Assembly: GCF_016808095.1 (NCBI RefSeq)
Contig: NC_068976.1
Span: 11,193,001 to 11,257,000, forward strand
Length of the DNA: 64,000 nt
Direction of reading: 5' to 3'
DNA from: Vigna angularis
Lineage: Eukaryota; Streptophyta; Magnoliopsida; Fabales; Fabaceae
The notes beneath the pieces were generated by a model. It did no database searches. It saw nothing but the letters and a program-made list of their open reading frames with translations, and was not told where the DNA came from. The first letter of the stretch is position 1. Every line of letters begins with the position of its first letter. This document shows, piece after piece, positions 37,622 through 51,000 of the stretch. A program made the position numbers and the translations under genes.

Positions 37622-39178
37622 TCAGTATCCAGCACGAAAGTTAATAGGAAAAAACTGCTTCATCCTCCATATCTGATCAAGCAGGGAAATATCCACCATC
37701 GCCGGATCTAAGCAGCAAATAGTGTTACTGAGCGGGTTCAGCAGATGCCTGTTGATCTTCGAACTGCCAATGTCAGCACCTTTGTTGTCCACTGTCGGTG
37801 TTTGTTGATCAAATTCATGTGTACCTCCTGCAATAGGGTTAGTGCAATGTGGCACTACAGAAATTTCATGCAGGGGTATGACACCCAAATCCAGTGTAAC
37901 AGGCTGAACCTCAAATACATCCTCAGAACATGAATCAATTTCAAAATTAGAAACTATGTTAACCGCAGACTCAGATTCAGGTTCAATGCATGGAGAATAA
38001 TCATTCGAGTGTGATAGTAAAAAGCGGTCCTCATCATGCACAGAGGAAAAATTAAAATCAGACTCAGCAACAATATAGTCATCAGCATACCGATCATCAT
38101 CACAATCAACAAAATAATCAATTTGCGGTATGCTTACCTCCACTTCCTTGAAGATTGCTAAAGTGTGGGAAGATGAAGGTGGTCTACCTGGCTCAAAAGT
38201 ACTGCTTATTCTGGCCTCATCCTCAAGATATTCGTCAGTCTCCTCAGGTGCAAGAATAGGGACATAGGACGATGGGAAAGTAGGTTGCTCAGTGGTAAGC
38301 TCATAACTTTGTTCCCCATCTCCTATGTTGATGGCACTGCCATCGTCATCTGGAATCTGAACAGTCTGAAATGGTATCTCTGAATCTTGAGACTGTTCTT
38401 CAGTGAGTTGAGTAGTCAACTGCCATATCTGATTATTCGTACTCTGAATGAGAGCTTGTGTCTTTTGTTGAAGCTCCATGATTTCTCGCTTAAACTGAAT
38501 GCTCTGCATGGTTTTCTGCTCCAATAACTCCTTCAATGCGGGTTCAGAAGTGAAAAGCTGAGGAGCTATTTCGGCAGTAACATCATGGAATTGCATCTGT
38601 TGTTCTTGCCGGACTGGTGGAGGCATGAAAGTACTCTGGAATGGTGGTTCTTGATATTGATGTTGTAGAGCACTGTACCATCCCAAGGTAGGGTTATTCC
38701 ATCCAGGATTGTTGTTGTTTCCATCATGCACAGGGGAAAATTTGCTCAGAAATTTTTGCTCCAGATCTTCCCATCTGGTAATGAGTCCTGGAGGAAGATA
38801 ATACAGCCAATCCTTAGCTGCTCCTTGTAATGAATGCGGAAATGCCCTCAAGAAAATGTGATCATCTGGGATATTTGGAGGTTTCATATAACAGCAAATT
38901 CCATAGAACTTCTCCAAATGCGCCTGTGGGCATTCATTCGCAACTCCATGAAAATGGGGCAGCAAATTTATCAGTCCAGTGGTGATCACTAAATGATCAC
39001 CATCCTCAGTAGGTGGAACCGGCTCACGAGGAGCGGTCTCAGGAAATTTAGGACGAGCCATATAATTCTCATCGTAGAATTCAGCAGAATTACAATCAGA
39101 GTACCAAGCAGAAGGAGAATCATAATCACAGACATTGGCAGAATAAGCATAATTCACATAATCAAAATTGGTAGACAT
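37622..39178 (-). CDS. gag-like protein with internal deletion, unit 2
   Basis: 518 aa, apparently identical to the unit 1 product, with its native stop codon context (no solo LTR). It has the same truncated gag domain and the same lack of a zinc knuckle and protease. The spacer beyond the stop leads directly to the antisense WOX-like gene with no pol frame between them. Confidence 0.82.
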   Translation of the reverse strand: MSTNFDYVNYAYSANVCDYDSPSAWYSDCNSAEFYDENYMARPKFPETAPREPVPPTEDGDHLVITTGLINLLPHFHGVANECPQAHLEKFYGICCYMKPPNIPDDHIFLRAFPHSLQGAAKDWLYYLPPGLITRWEDLEQKFLSKFSPVHDGNNNNPGWNNPTLGWYSALQHQYQEPPFQSTFMPPPVRQEQQMQFHDVTAEIAPQLFTSEPALKELLEQKTMQSIQFKREIMELQQKTQALIQSTNNQIWQLTTQLTEEQSQDSEIPFQTVQIPDDDGSAINIGDGEQSYELTTEQPTFPSSYVPILAPEETDEYLEDEARISSTFEPGRPPSSSHTLAIFKEVEVSIPQIDYFVDCDDDRYADDYIVAESDFNFSSVHDEDRFLLSHSNDYSPCIEPESESAVNIVSNFEIDSCSEDVFEVQPVTLDLGVIPLHEISVVPHCTNPIAGGTHEFDQQTPTVDNKGADIGSSKINRHLLNPLSNTICCLDPAMVDISLLDQIWRMKQFFPINFRAGY

Positions 39179-39386
39179 GGAAAAATAAAAATACTGAAAA
39201 TTACGAAACAAATAAAACAAAAAACATTTTTTAATTTTTATTTTTTATTTTTTATTTTTTTTTAACAATCAAAATACATATGACATGCGTACAGAAAACA
39301 GAACATCACATCACAACACGAGACAAAACACGAAACATAACAAATACAAACACACAACAAAAAATCCAAGACTAAACCACTATTGG

Positions 39387-39404
39387 TCCCCGGCAACGGC
39401 GCCA
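39387..39404 (-). other. primer binding site (tRNA-Asp), unit 2
   Basis: Same 18-nt tRNA-Asp complement, 5 nt inside LTR C. Confidence 0.9.
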
Positions 39405-39409
39405 AAATT

Positions 39410-42400
39410 TGGTACGCGGGTCGCACCGCATACAAATTTGATACAACAAAATAATGCAGTATAGATACTAGGAAGTGACTCCTAGGTCGTCTCTCAAGGA
39501 CCAATATTGTGTGGTTCAGTTTTAAGTCAATTACGAATTGGGGGGAGTTTTGAAAGTTTGTTTTTGGTTGCGGATGAAAATTAAATGCGACTGAATTTTA
39601 AAAACGTTGAAATAAATACGATGAAGTAAAACGCAGTACAGTAAAACAAAATTAAAACGGTAAAAAACGAAATTACTACAGTAAAAACGAAATTGCAATG
39701 AACAATGAATCATTAAAAACAGTTCTGAAACAGAAAACTAAAATACAAAAAAATAAAAATACAAAAAACGAAAATACAATAAATAATAAATACAGAAAAC
39801 AGTAAAAACAGTAAAACAGTAAATTTTAGAAAACAGTAAAAAAAATGAAAATACAGTAACATAAAACAGTAAAAAATAAATCTGGGACAGTAAAAACAAG
39901 AATACAGAAAAATAGAAAATACAGAAAACGTAAATACAGAAAACAGTAAAAACAAAAAACAGTAAAAACAGAAAAAGAAATTACAGCAGTAAATAATAAC
40001 AGTAAAAATAATAAATACAGAAATTCAAAATCAGTAAAACAGTAAAAACAAAATACAGAAAACATAAAATATAGAAAATAGTAAAAACAGAAAATAGTAA
40101 AAATGAAAATACAGTAAAAAGTAAAAACATAAAACAGTAAAATTCAAATCTGAAAACAACATCAACATTACGGCGGCAAAACATTTAGATCAAAACTACA
40201 ACTAATAATTTAACGTGCAATAATCAACAACGCAGTGTAAACAACAGTAAAAATTAAACGATAGGCACACAACGATAAATATTAAATTGCTACTGAATTT
40301 GAATTACAACAACAAAATAAAAGCAGCAAACAATTCTGGAATTTAACAACATGAAATTGCATTGAATTTAAATTGTGCATGAAATTATTACAACAACCAA
40401 CACAGTTAAATTAGAACTTGCACACCGTTTTGGCCTCCAATTTCTACTGTGCTATTTTCCACTACAGCCACTGCATGCCGTGAAATCTTCAGCCTTTGTT
40501 CCAGTCGTCCAATGCCCAACCCGCTACTGAGCTTCCTCCTCCACGGGACCCTCTCCTTCACTAAAACGTTACTCTCTTACAATGCACTTCCTACACTACA
40601 AATTTTCAGAATTCTACACTACGGGAATGAGAGCTACTGGAAATGGAAATTTAGTGCCACTGGAAGAGAGGACCTCTCCCAGACCGTGAACTCCCAAGCG
40701 TCACCCCAGACCGTGAACCCGCACTCTCGAACTCTCTGCCCTCTTTTATTCTCGGAGGTAAGTGCTACTCTTCGCTGGAAATGAAGATGTAGTGGTGCGT
40801 GTGGTGCATGCTGCTCATGCCTTCCATTCTGGTATACCATTACCATGCTTTTAAAATTAATTTCTTCCATTACTTTGTGCCAGAAATAAATAAGGTGGGG
40901 CCCTCAGTACACTTCCGCATGCTGCCTCATGCTTGCTTCTTTCCAACCTGTTGTAGCTGCTTCAACTCTTGCTTATTGGACCGTGAAGTTTGGACGAGCT
41001 ACTTCACTTCCAGCTCAACACTGTGCTCAGCTACAAGCTTCTTCCATGGCTGTACATTTGGCTGCCTGCTTTAACGTTTGATGCTTCTCTTTTCAACGTG
41101 TGGCAGCTACTGGATTGTGGAAACAATGCTTTCTGGACTTGCTGGTCCTGCTTCGGTGGTGGTTGTTGGGCGTGTGCCTCTCTTCTTGCATGGCAAACAC
41201 TCACTTACTTCAACAAAGGTGGCAGCTGCACTTATCCATTCTTGCTGGATGCTGCTATCTCGGCATCTCCCTCTTCTTTCTTTCATGCTTCTTTCTTCAA
41301 TTCCAGCAACAACCGTGAACCGTGAACTCTTCTCTTCCTCCATTCCAATGTTTCACACTTCCATCATTCTCCATAACTGCTGGACGCATTCTTCCTTGGT
41401 GGCTACTGCTCCTCCCTTCTCCGTGCACGCACACACTGCTCCAAGCTTGCTGGATGTTGGACGTTGAAGGGCTTGAACGTTGGATGCTTCGAGGCTTCTC
41501 TGCTGGTTGCGTGAACTCTGGACTGCCATGCTGCTGTCCGTGCACACCACTTCTGCTATTCCAAGCTACTGCTGTGGGCGTGAGGTTTCTTCGTGCGGGC
41601 TGCTGGATTGATATAGATAGTGGCTGCTACACCACCGTGAAGTACTGGACCTGTTCTCCCTCTGAAATGACCGCTTCAGCTTGTGCATACCACTGCTCCT
41701 TGCGGCTTCATTCTCTGTTGCTTCTTTTCCAGCAATCCGTGCAACATTTGCTCCATCAATTCTTCATGCATCAACTAAGGTGGCGGGTGAAGCTTGAAGC
41801 TTTGCTGGACGTGGCTGCACCGAGAGGAAGCCCTTGGACATGCTTGCTCTGCGTGGTGATGCGGTGGTGGTGAATGGTCCGTGAGGCAGCTGCTATCTTC
41901 AAGTTTGCTGGGTGCTTCTGGAATCAACACATCGTGCAGCTGGAATTAACTCTTGCTTTTGAAACTCTCCATTCCAGCACGTCACCAAGTGCCCTCTGTA
42001 ACGAACGTGTGTAGCTGGCTTTCTTTTTCTCATTACAACACACTTTTCTTATTCTCCTGTGCGCCTCTTCTCCAAGAAGAATATCACACTTTTATTTCTT
42101 TTGTACTGGACACGGGACGTGATGTTTCAAAGCCCATGCTACTCTTGCACTCTTTGTCTCCTAAGAAAACAAAAGTGAATATAATATAGATGTGGCAGCA
42201 AGTAACGTGCATGGGTGCACTTTATTTTTCAGCTTATTAAACTTTTGAGCTAAAACTTCCACCAACGTAAACATCACTCTCCAAGTGAATCCACTTCATT
42301 TTGAATTTTCTTCCAACTAAACCGTGAATGGCCGTGAGATGCTCTGAGTTTAATTTCCATTTTTCATTAAACCTTCAAATGTCACAAATTGTAATTCCAC

Positions 42401-42582
42401 AATTTTCCTGCAATTACTAATGCAAATAATTCTCTCAAATAATTCAAATTAATTAAAATTAGAATTAATGATCAAATTAAACACAATTAGTAAAAGCAGG
42501 AAAATACCGGACATTTAAGCACAATTTCCTGATTAATTCTAGCACAATAAACAAAGTGAAGTGAGAAAATATTGATTCATCA
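39410..42582 (-). repeat. LTR C
   Basis: 3173 bp, shared between units 2 and 3. A private A-to-G change at 42496 is the only difference I noticed against LTRs A and B. Confidence 0.93.
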
Positions 42583-44028
42583 AAATAGACCACACTTAGT
42601 CTTTTGCACTCCTGGGCAAAATCAAGACGCAAATCAGGAAATAGTTCAAAGGACATTAGGTGTACGACCAAAAACTCAGCACACAGAAAATAAAAACTCA
42701 CAAGAAAGAAAGAAAATTTACACTGTTCTCAAGAAATCTGGACAACGAAAAGATGTAGACAATATCTGACACAAAATCATAGAAAACAGATACTCGCAGA
42801 AATCATCCAAGCAATTCAAAACATGGTAAAACAATTAATCAGTTCAAGAGGTGAATTAAAAGTACCAAAACCTCACAGATGCACTATCAGTGTTTCTCTC
42901 AAGTGTCTAGGGTAAATAATAATATCAGCTCGATGCACTCAAGAAAGCAAACACAAACAGACTTGGCAAGCCTCTAAAATCAACACTCAGAAGTATATGC
43001 ATGTTTAAATCAAAAGGTCTTTTATGGCTGTAATGGGGCCAAGGACAAGGGAGGATATATATGGATAAGTAGCTACAAACCACAAGAAATAGAGGAGCAA
43101 TGGGGAACAAGTGTAAACACAGTCAAATCACAACCAAACCTCTAATTCAATCCTCTTCTTGACTCCATTATTCACAAAATTGTTTTTTTTTTTTTTCATT
43201 TTTCAATTTCTTTTTCTTTTTTTTTTCAATTTTTTTTTTTCAATTTTTTTTATCACTCAACAAGATCATATTTCCAAAAATAAAACAAGATGAGGAACCA
43301 ACTTGGCAATATATAAGAATCCCCACAGAGACCACACTTATTCCCAAAACACTTCCAAAGCTCCAAATTTTCCTAAGGTTAAGGTAATCATGGTTTTTCA
43401 CTTAGGGCTATTGTATGAGCTTTAAAACAAAGAAATGGATACAGTATAGGCTTAAAGGGGTTATCAAATGATAATAACAGGGTAGGCTTATTTGGCTAAC
43501 GAGGCTCAAGAAATGAAATGCCTTTATCATTTCTAAACATGCATATCCATCAAGAATCATCAACAAGAGTCAAGCCAAGGCACATGTGCAAGCAATCAAG
43601 AGACATGTCACACGCAAGAAAGAAATAAAGTGGCTCAAATTCTCACACAGGGTATTTGTCACAATTAAATCAACCTCTTAAACATCATAATCATTTTCCA
43701 AGCAGAGAAAAGCAAAGATTTCATGCCATGAGTATCAATCAAGTGAAATGAAAGACGAGTCTACAACTTAAACAAAGTCCAGAATTGAAGAGAAAAAATG
43801 TAAAATTACACACAAAAACACACTAAAAACAATCTAAAACAGAAAAAAATTTAACACTCAAAAACAAAAAATTTAACACATAAAACAAAGAACAATCAGA
43901 ATCTCTCCCTATAGACCACACTTAAACTACACATTGTCCTCAATGTGCTCTAAGCATACATCAGCAATCAGGAAACATATTATGGACAAGTGCAATAAAA
44001 GGTAGGGAAATGGGAAGAAATTTTCAGT

Positions 44029-44104
44029 AACATCCATCAGTAGATGTTACAAGTGACATTCATCAGCAGATGTCCAAATCACCTAGCACCCATCAGTAGA
44101 TGCT
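44029..44104. repeat. three tandem hairpins, unit 3
   Basis: Same three 20-bp inverted repeats with loop CATCAGYA as in units 1 and 2. Confidence 0.7.
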
Positions 44105-44219
44105 AATTTTTTTATTTTTTTTTTTATTTTTTTATTTTTTGAAAAAGGAGAAGACCGGTATTGTGGCAACAGTTTCAGTGGCTATGACCGAAACTATTGC
44201 TACAGTGAAAACAATTTGG

Positions 44220-44411
44220 CTATAAATGGGCCAACTTCAGCGCCTGAGCGACAATTCTGACTGCCCTGCTCTCTCTACTCCTCTCTTCTCTCTCTCTCTA
44301 CTCCTCTCTTCTCTCCTCTGAGCATCTGGAGTCTGCGCGGAGCCTCTGCCACCGCGTCTTCTGAAGAGTCTGAGACCGTCGAGGAGCCTCTGCAAGCCCA
44401 CTTCTCCAGGT
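44220..44411 (+). promoter_or_regulatory. promoter and leader exon of the WOX-like gene, unit 3
   Basis: Same TATA box, CT-rich leader and GTAAGT donor as unit 2. Confidence 0.65.
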
Positions 44412-44943
44412 AAGTCCTTCTTCACCTGGATCTCCCTTTCTTTCTGCTTGCTTTACATTTTTCTTCTTTCTGCCTTCTCTTTTCTTCTTCTGTTTTCCTC
44501 TGCTTTCCTCTTGCCTACTCTCCCTTTTCCTACTTTCCCTTGCGCTTTCTTCTCCTTTTCAATTTTTTTTAAAACTAAAAACACTTAAAACACAACTGTC
44601 TTAAAACATAAGGGGTATATCGGCTGGAAACCAGACGTTAATCTCCCTTCGTTTGAAGGTATGGCAGAGACAATCGGGTAGAACAACGCCACGTACCCCA
44701 CTAAAAACTAAAAACACAGAAACATAAATTAAAACAAGAACAACACGGACAAGGACAACAGGACAACAGAACGTAGATCCGTTTAGGACCCTTTTGCAAG
44801 GACCGTGAAACAGATCTGAGACCAAACCAAAAACATCAAAGACAGCCAGGACAAAATAAATCCGAAAGTAAACAAGAAATAATAAAGAAAACACAGAACT
44901 AAATTTTTTTTTTTAAATTATGCTTTTTTATGAGTTATGCTTT

Positions 44944-44980
<37 letters not shown>

Positions 44981-44995
44981 ACAGCGAGAGGAAGA

Positions 44996-45544
44996 ATGAG
45001 TGAGATGGAATCAGAGAGATACACCAGTCAGCGGTGGCGTCCTACCGAAGATCAGACCCAGATGATGACCAGAATCTACAACTTTGGGGTCACACACCCA
45101 AGCAGAGCGCAAGTCGTCGAGATCGCGTCTCGACTAAGGATCTTCGGAGATGCCAGCGAATACAACGTGCACTGCTGGTTCAACAATCACGGCAATCGGG
45201 TCAGGCGCTGGCAAGCGGAGATAGACCCTACTGGCACTCAGTTTTCGCAACTGCCACTATATATGTACGGTAAGACTCTGATCAAATCTCACTTTTATTG
45301 ATTTTTTCCTTTCCTCTTCTATTCTTAACACACAATTTTTTTTTTTTTTTGGCCGAAAGATTATGACTGGGTGATTATGAGGGCACCGAGGCTGCTGAAT
45401 CTGTTTCCCGTTCCGATCATCATCGACGACGATAGGGACGTACGACAAATCCCGCCACCTATGCTTCTCACATTCCGAACCAGAGCTCCCTCAACGGAGC
45501 TCTCCCTTAGACCGCCACAACCAGCTCGAGAATTCTTTCGTTGA
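44996..45544 (+). CDS. WOX-like homeobox protein, antisense in unit 3
   Basis: Exons 44996-45269 and 45360-45544 again give the 152-aa homeodomain protein with WFNNHGNR in helix 3, LLNLFP and LSLRP. Nothing disrupts it. All three copies are therefore coding-competent, though their near-identity mostly reflects recent unit duplication. Confidence 0.82.
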
Positions 45545-46252
45545 ATTTTTAATGTTTTTTGTTTTTTTTTTTTTTTTTTTTTATGTTTTAGCTGGCCGAG
45601 TGTGGCCAGAATTTGAACAAGGCATGTAATCTGAACACTTAATTTTTTTTTATTTTTTTTTTTATGCTTTTATGTTTTTTTTATGTTTTTTTTTTAATGG
45701 TCTGTAATATTTAACGATCAGAAATGATTGAACCCTGAACATCTTTATTATGTTTTTATGTATTTTATTTTATTATCAGCAGTGTAAGACAGAATGTTTT
45801 CGGTGAATTAGGTTATTTCAAATAAATGCACTCAGATTATATCTCTGCTCAAACCTCACCTCTTTGCCTTTTACTGCAATTTTATGCTCTCTGTTTTTTT
45901 TTTTTTTTTTTTTAACAAAAACAAAAACTAAATAAATAAATAAAACAGAACACGTATTAACGAAACAAAATACCTAATACCAAACACAAGATATCAAAGC
46001 AGATAAAACACATATTTCAAAAACAGCAAACAAAACACATATTTACAAAACATACATTAACAAAATAACAGACCAAAAACAGAACACAAATAAATTTTTT
46101 TTTTAAATAAAAATAAGAAATCGAAAACTAAGAAAATCAGAATTCTCCCCTAATTCACAAACCAAGAAAATTAAGGGAAGAAGGAACAGGAAAACTCCCC
46201 TGGTTATGGTGGTAGTTGCCAATTTTGGACAATCAGGGAGATGTTTTTCGCT

Positions 46253-47809
46253 TCAGTATCCAGCACGAAAGTTAATAGGAAAAAACTGCTTCATCCTCCA
46301 TATCTGATCAAGCAGGGAAATATCCACCATCGCCGGATCTAAGCAGCAAATAGTGTTACTGAGCGGGTTCAGCAGATGCCTGTTGATCTTCGAACTGCCA
46401 ATGTCAGCACCTTTGTTGTCCACTGTCGGTGTTTGTTGATCAAATTCATGTGTACCTCCTGCAATAGGGTTAGTGCAATGTGGCACTACAGAAATTTCAT
46501 GCAGGGGTATGACACCCAAATCCAGTGTAACAGGCTGAACCTCAAATACATCCTCAGAACATGAATCAATTTCAAAATTAGAAACTATGTTAACCGCAGA
46601 CTCAGATTCAGGTTCAATGCATGGAGAATAATCATTCGAGTGTGATAGTAAAAAGCGGTCCTCATCATGCACAGAGGAAAAATTAAAATCAGACTCAGCA
46701 ACAATATAGTCATCAGCATACCGATCATCATCACAATCAACAAAATAATCAATTTGCGGTATGCTTACCTCCACTTCCTTGAAGATTGCTAAAGTGTGGG
46801 AAGATGAAGGTGGTCTACCTGGCTCAAAAGTACTGCTTATTCTGGCCTCATCCTCAAGATATTCGTCAGTCTCCTCAGGTGCAAGAATAGGGACATAGGA
46901 CGATGGGAAAGTAGGTTGCTCAGTGGTAAGCTCATAACTTTGTTCCCCATCTCCTATGTTGATGGCACTGCCATCGTCATCTGGAATCTGAACAGTCTGA
47001 AATGGTATCTCTGAATCTTGAGACTGTTCTTCAGTGAGTTGAGTAGTCAACTGCCATATCTGATTATTCGTACTCTGAATGAGAGCTTGTGTCTTTTGTT
47101 GAAGCTCCATGATTTCTCGCTTAAACTGAATGCTCTGCATGGTTTTCTGCTCCAATAACTCCTTCAATGCGGGTTCAGAAGTGAAAAGCTGAGGAGCTAT
47201 TTCGGCAGTAACATCATGGAATTGCATCTGTTGTTCTTGCCGGACTGGTGGAGGCATGAAAGTACTCTGGAATGGTGGTTCTTGATATTGATGTTGTAGA
47301 GCACTGTACCATCCCAAGGTAGGGTTATTCCATCCAGGATTGTTGTTGTTTCCATCATGCACAGGGGAAAATTTGCTCAGAAATTTTTGCTCCAGATCTT
47401 CCCATCTGGTAATGAGTCCTGGAGGAAGATAATACAGCCAATCCTTAGCTGCTCCTTGTAATGAATGCGGAAATGCCCTCAAGAAAATGTGATCATCTGG
47501 GATATTTGGAGGTTTCATATAACAGCAAATTCCATAGAACTTCTCCAAATGCGCCTGTGGGCATTCATTCGCAACTCCATGAAAATGGGGCAGCAAATTT
47601 ATCAGTCCAGTGGTGATCACTAAATGATCACCATCCTCAGTAGGTGGAACCGGCTCACGAGGAGCGGTCTCAGGAAATTTAGGACGAGCCATATAATTCT
47701 CATCGTAGAATTCAGCAGAATTACAATTAGAGTACCAAGCAGAAGGAGAATCATAATCACAGACATTGGCAGAATAAGCATAATTCACATAATCAAAATT
47801 GGTAGACAT
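46253..47809 (-). CDS. gag-like protein with internal deletion, unit 3
   Basis: 518 aa. It differs from units 1 and 2 by Asp to Asn near residue 28 (the CAGAGT/TAGAGT change at about 47728). Otherwise it has the same truncated gag architecture. Confidence 0.82.
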   Translation of the reverse strand: MSTNFDYVNYAYSANVCDYDSPSAWYSNCNSAEFYDENYMARPKFPETAPREPVPPTEDGDHLVITTGLINLLPHFHGVANECPQAHLEKFYGICCYMKPPNIPDDHIFLRAFPHSLQGAAKDWLYYLPPGLITRWEDLEQKFLSKFSPVHDGNNNNPGWNNPTLGWYSALQHQYQEPPFQSTFMPPPVRQEQQMQFHDVTAEIAPQLFTSEPALKELLEQKTMQSIQFKREIMELQQKTQALIQSTNNQIWQLTTQLTEEQSQDSEIPFQTVQIPDDDGSAINIGDGEQSYELTTEQPTFPSSYVPILAPEETDEYLEDEARISSTFEPGRPPSSSHTLAIFKEVEVSIPQIDYFVDCDDDRYADDYIVAESDFNFSSVHDEDRFLLSHSNDYSPCIEPESESAVNIVSNFEIDSCSEDVFEVQPVTLDLGVIPLHEISVVPHCTNPIAGGTHEFDQQTPTVDNKGADIGSSKINRHLLNPLSNTICCLDPAMVDISLLDQIWRMKQFFPINFRAGY

Positions 47810-48017
47810 GGAAAAATAAAAATACTGAAAATTACGAAACAAATAAAACAAAAAACATTTTTTAATTTTTATTTTTTATTTTTTATTTTTTTTTAACAAT
47901 CAAAATACATATGACATGCGTACAGAAAACAGAACATCACATCACAACACGAGACAAAACACGAAACATAACAAATACAAACACACAACAAAAAATCCAA
48001 GACTAAACCACTATTGG

Positions 48018-48035
48018 TCCCCGGCAACGGCGCCA
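48018..48035 (-). other. primer binding site (tRNA-Asp), unit 3
   Basis: Same 18-nt tRNA-Asp complement, 5 nt inside LTR D, which is the outer 5' LTR of the array. Confidence 0.9.
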
Positions 48036-48040
48036 AAATT

Positions 48041-51000
48041 TGGTACGCGGGTCGCACCGCATACAAATTTGATACAACAAAATAATGCAGTATAGATACT
48101 AGGAAGTGACTCCTAGGTCGTCTCTCAAGGACCAATATTGTGTGGTTCAGTTTTAAGTCAATTACGAATTGGGGGGAGTTTTGAAAGTTTGTTTTTGGTT
48201 GCGGATGAAAATTAAATGCGACTGAATTTTAAAAACGTTGAAATAAATACGATGAAGTAAAACGCAGTACAGTAAAACAAAATTAAAACGGTAAAAAACG
48301 AAATTACTACAGTAAAAACGAAATTGCAATGAACAATGAATCATTAAAAACAGTTCTGAAACAGAAAACTAAAATACAAAAAAATAAAAATACAAAAAAC
48401 GAAAATACAATAAATAATAAATACAGAAAACAGTAAAAACAGTAAAACAGTAAATTTTAGAAAACAGTAAAAAAAATGAAAATACAGTAACATAAAACAG
48501 TAAAAAATAAATCTGGGACAGTAAAAACAAGAATACAGAAAAATAGAAAATACAGAAAACGTAAATACAGAAAACAGTAAAAACAAAAAACAGTAAAAAC
48601 AGAAAAAGAAATTACAGCAGTAAATAATAACAGTAAAAATAATAAATACAGAAATTCAAAATCAGTAAAACAGTAAAAACAAAATACAGAAAACATAAAA
48701 TATAGAAAATAGTAAAAACAGAAAATAGTAAAAATGAAAATACAGTAAAAAGTAAAAACATAAAACAGTAAAATTCAAATCTGAAAACAACATCAACATT
48801 ACGGCGGCAAAACATTTAGATCAAAACTACAACTAATAATTTAACGTGCAATAATCAACAACGCAGTGTAAACAACAGTAAAAATTAAACGATAGGCACA
48901 CAACGATAAATATTAAATTGCTACTGAATTTGAATTACAACAACAAAATAAAAGCAGCAAACAATTCTGGAATTTAACAACATGAAATTGCATTGAATTT
49001 AAATTGTGCATGAAATTATTACAACAACCAACACAGTTAAATTAGAACTTGCACACCGTTTTGGCCTCCAATTTCTACTGTGCTATTTTCCACTACAGCC
49101 ACTGCATGCCGTGAAATCTTCAGCCTTTGTTCCAGTCGTCCAATGCCCAACCCGCTACTGAGCTTCCTCCTCCACGGGACCCTCTCCTTCACTAAAACGT
49201 TACTCTCTTACAATGCACTTCCTACACTACAAATTTTCAGAATTCTACACTACGGGAATGAGAGCTACTGGAAATGGAAATTTAGTGCCACTGGAAGAGA
49301 GGACCTCTCCCAGACCGTGAACTCCCAAGCGTCACCCCAGACCGTGAACCCGCACTCTCGAACTCTCTGCCCTCTTTTATTCTCGGAGGTAAGTGCTACT
49401 CTTCGCTGGAAATGAAGATGTAGTGGTGCGTGTGGTGCATGCTGCTCATGCCTTCCATTCTGGTATACCATTACCATGCTTTTAAAATTAATTTCTTCCA
49501 TTACTTTGTGCCAGAAATAAATAAGGTGGGGCCCTCAGTACACTTCCGCATGCTGCCTCATGCTTGCTTCTTTCCAACCTGTTGTAGCTGCTTCAACTCT
49601 TGCTTATTGGACCGTGAAGTTTGGACGAGCTACTTCACTTCCAGCTCAACACTGTGCTCAGCTACAAGCTTCTTCCATGGCTGTACATTTGGCTGCCTGC
49701 TTTAACGTTTGATGCTTCTCTTTTCAACGTGTGGCAGCTACTGGATTGTGGAAACAATGCTTTCTGGACTTGCTGGTCCTGCTTCGGTGGTGGTTGTTGG
49801 GCGTGTGCCTCTCTTCTTGCATGGCAAACACTCACTTACTTCAACAAAGGTGGCAGCTGCACTTATCCATTCTTGCTGGATGCTGCTATCTCGGCATCTC
49901 CCTCTTCTTTCTTTCATGCTTCTTTCTTCAATTCCAGCAACAACCGTGAACCGTGAACTCTTCTCTTCCTCCATTCCAATGTTTCACACTTCCATCATTC
50001 TCCATAACTGCTGGACGCATTCTTCCTTGGTGGCTACTGCTCCTCCCTTCTCCGTGCACGCACACACTGCTCCAAGCTTGCTGGATGTTGGACGTTGAAG
50101 GGCTTGAACGTTGGATGCTTCGAGGCTTCTCTGCTGGTTGCGTGAACTCTGGACTGCCATGCTGCTGTCCGTGCACACCACTTCTGCTATTCCAAGCTAC
50201 TGCTGTGGGCGTGAGGTTTCTTCGTGCGGGCTGCTGGATTGATATAGATAGTGGCTGCTACACCACCGTGAAGTACTGGACCTGTTCTCCCTCTGAAATG
50301 ACCGCTTCAGCTTGTGCATACCACTGCTCCTTGCGGCTTCATTCTCTGTTGCTTCTTTTCCAGCAATCCGTGCAACATTTGCTCCATCAATTCTTCATGC
50401 ATCAACTAAGGTGGCGGGTGAAGCTTGAAGCTTTGCTGGACGTGGCTGCACCGAGAGGAAGCCCTTGGACATGCTTGCTCTGCGTGGTGATGCGGTGGTG
50501 GTGAATGGTCCGTGAGGCAGCTGCTATCTTCAAGTTTGCTGGGTGCTTCTGGAATCAACACATCGTGCAGCTGGAATTAACTCTTGCTTTTGAAACTCTC
50601 CATTCCAGCACGTCACCAAGTGCCCTCTGTAACGAACGTGTGTAGCTGGCTTTCTTTTTCTCATTACAACACACTTTTCTTATTCTCCTGTGCGCCTCTT
50701 CTCCAAGAAGAATATCACACTTTTATTTCTTTTGTACTGGACACGGGACGTGATGTTTCAAAGCCCATGCTACTCTTGCACTCTTTGTCTCCTAAGAAAA
50801 CAAAAGTGAATATAATATAGATGTGGCAGCAAGTAACGTGCATGGGTGCACTTTATTTTTCAGCTTATTAAACTTTTGAGCTAAAACTTCCACCAACGTA
50901 AACATCACTCTCCAAGTGAATCCACTTCATTTTGAATTTTCTTCCAACTAAACCGTGAATGGCCGTGAGATGCTCTGAGTTTAATTTCCATTTTTCATTA

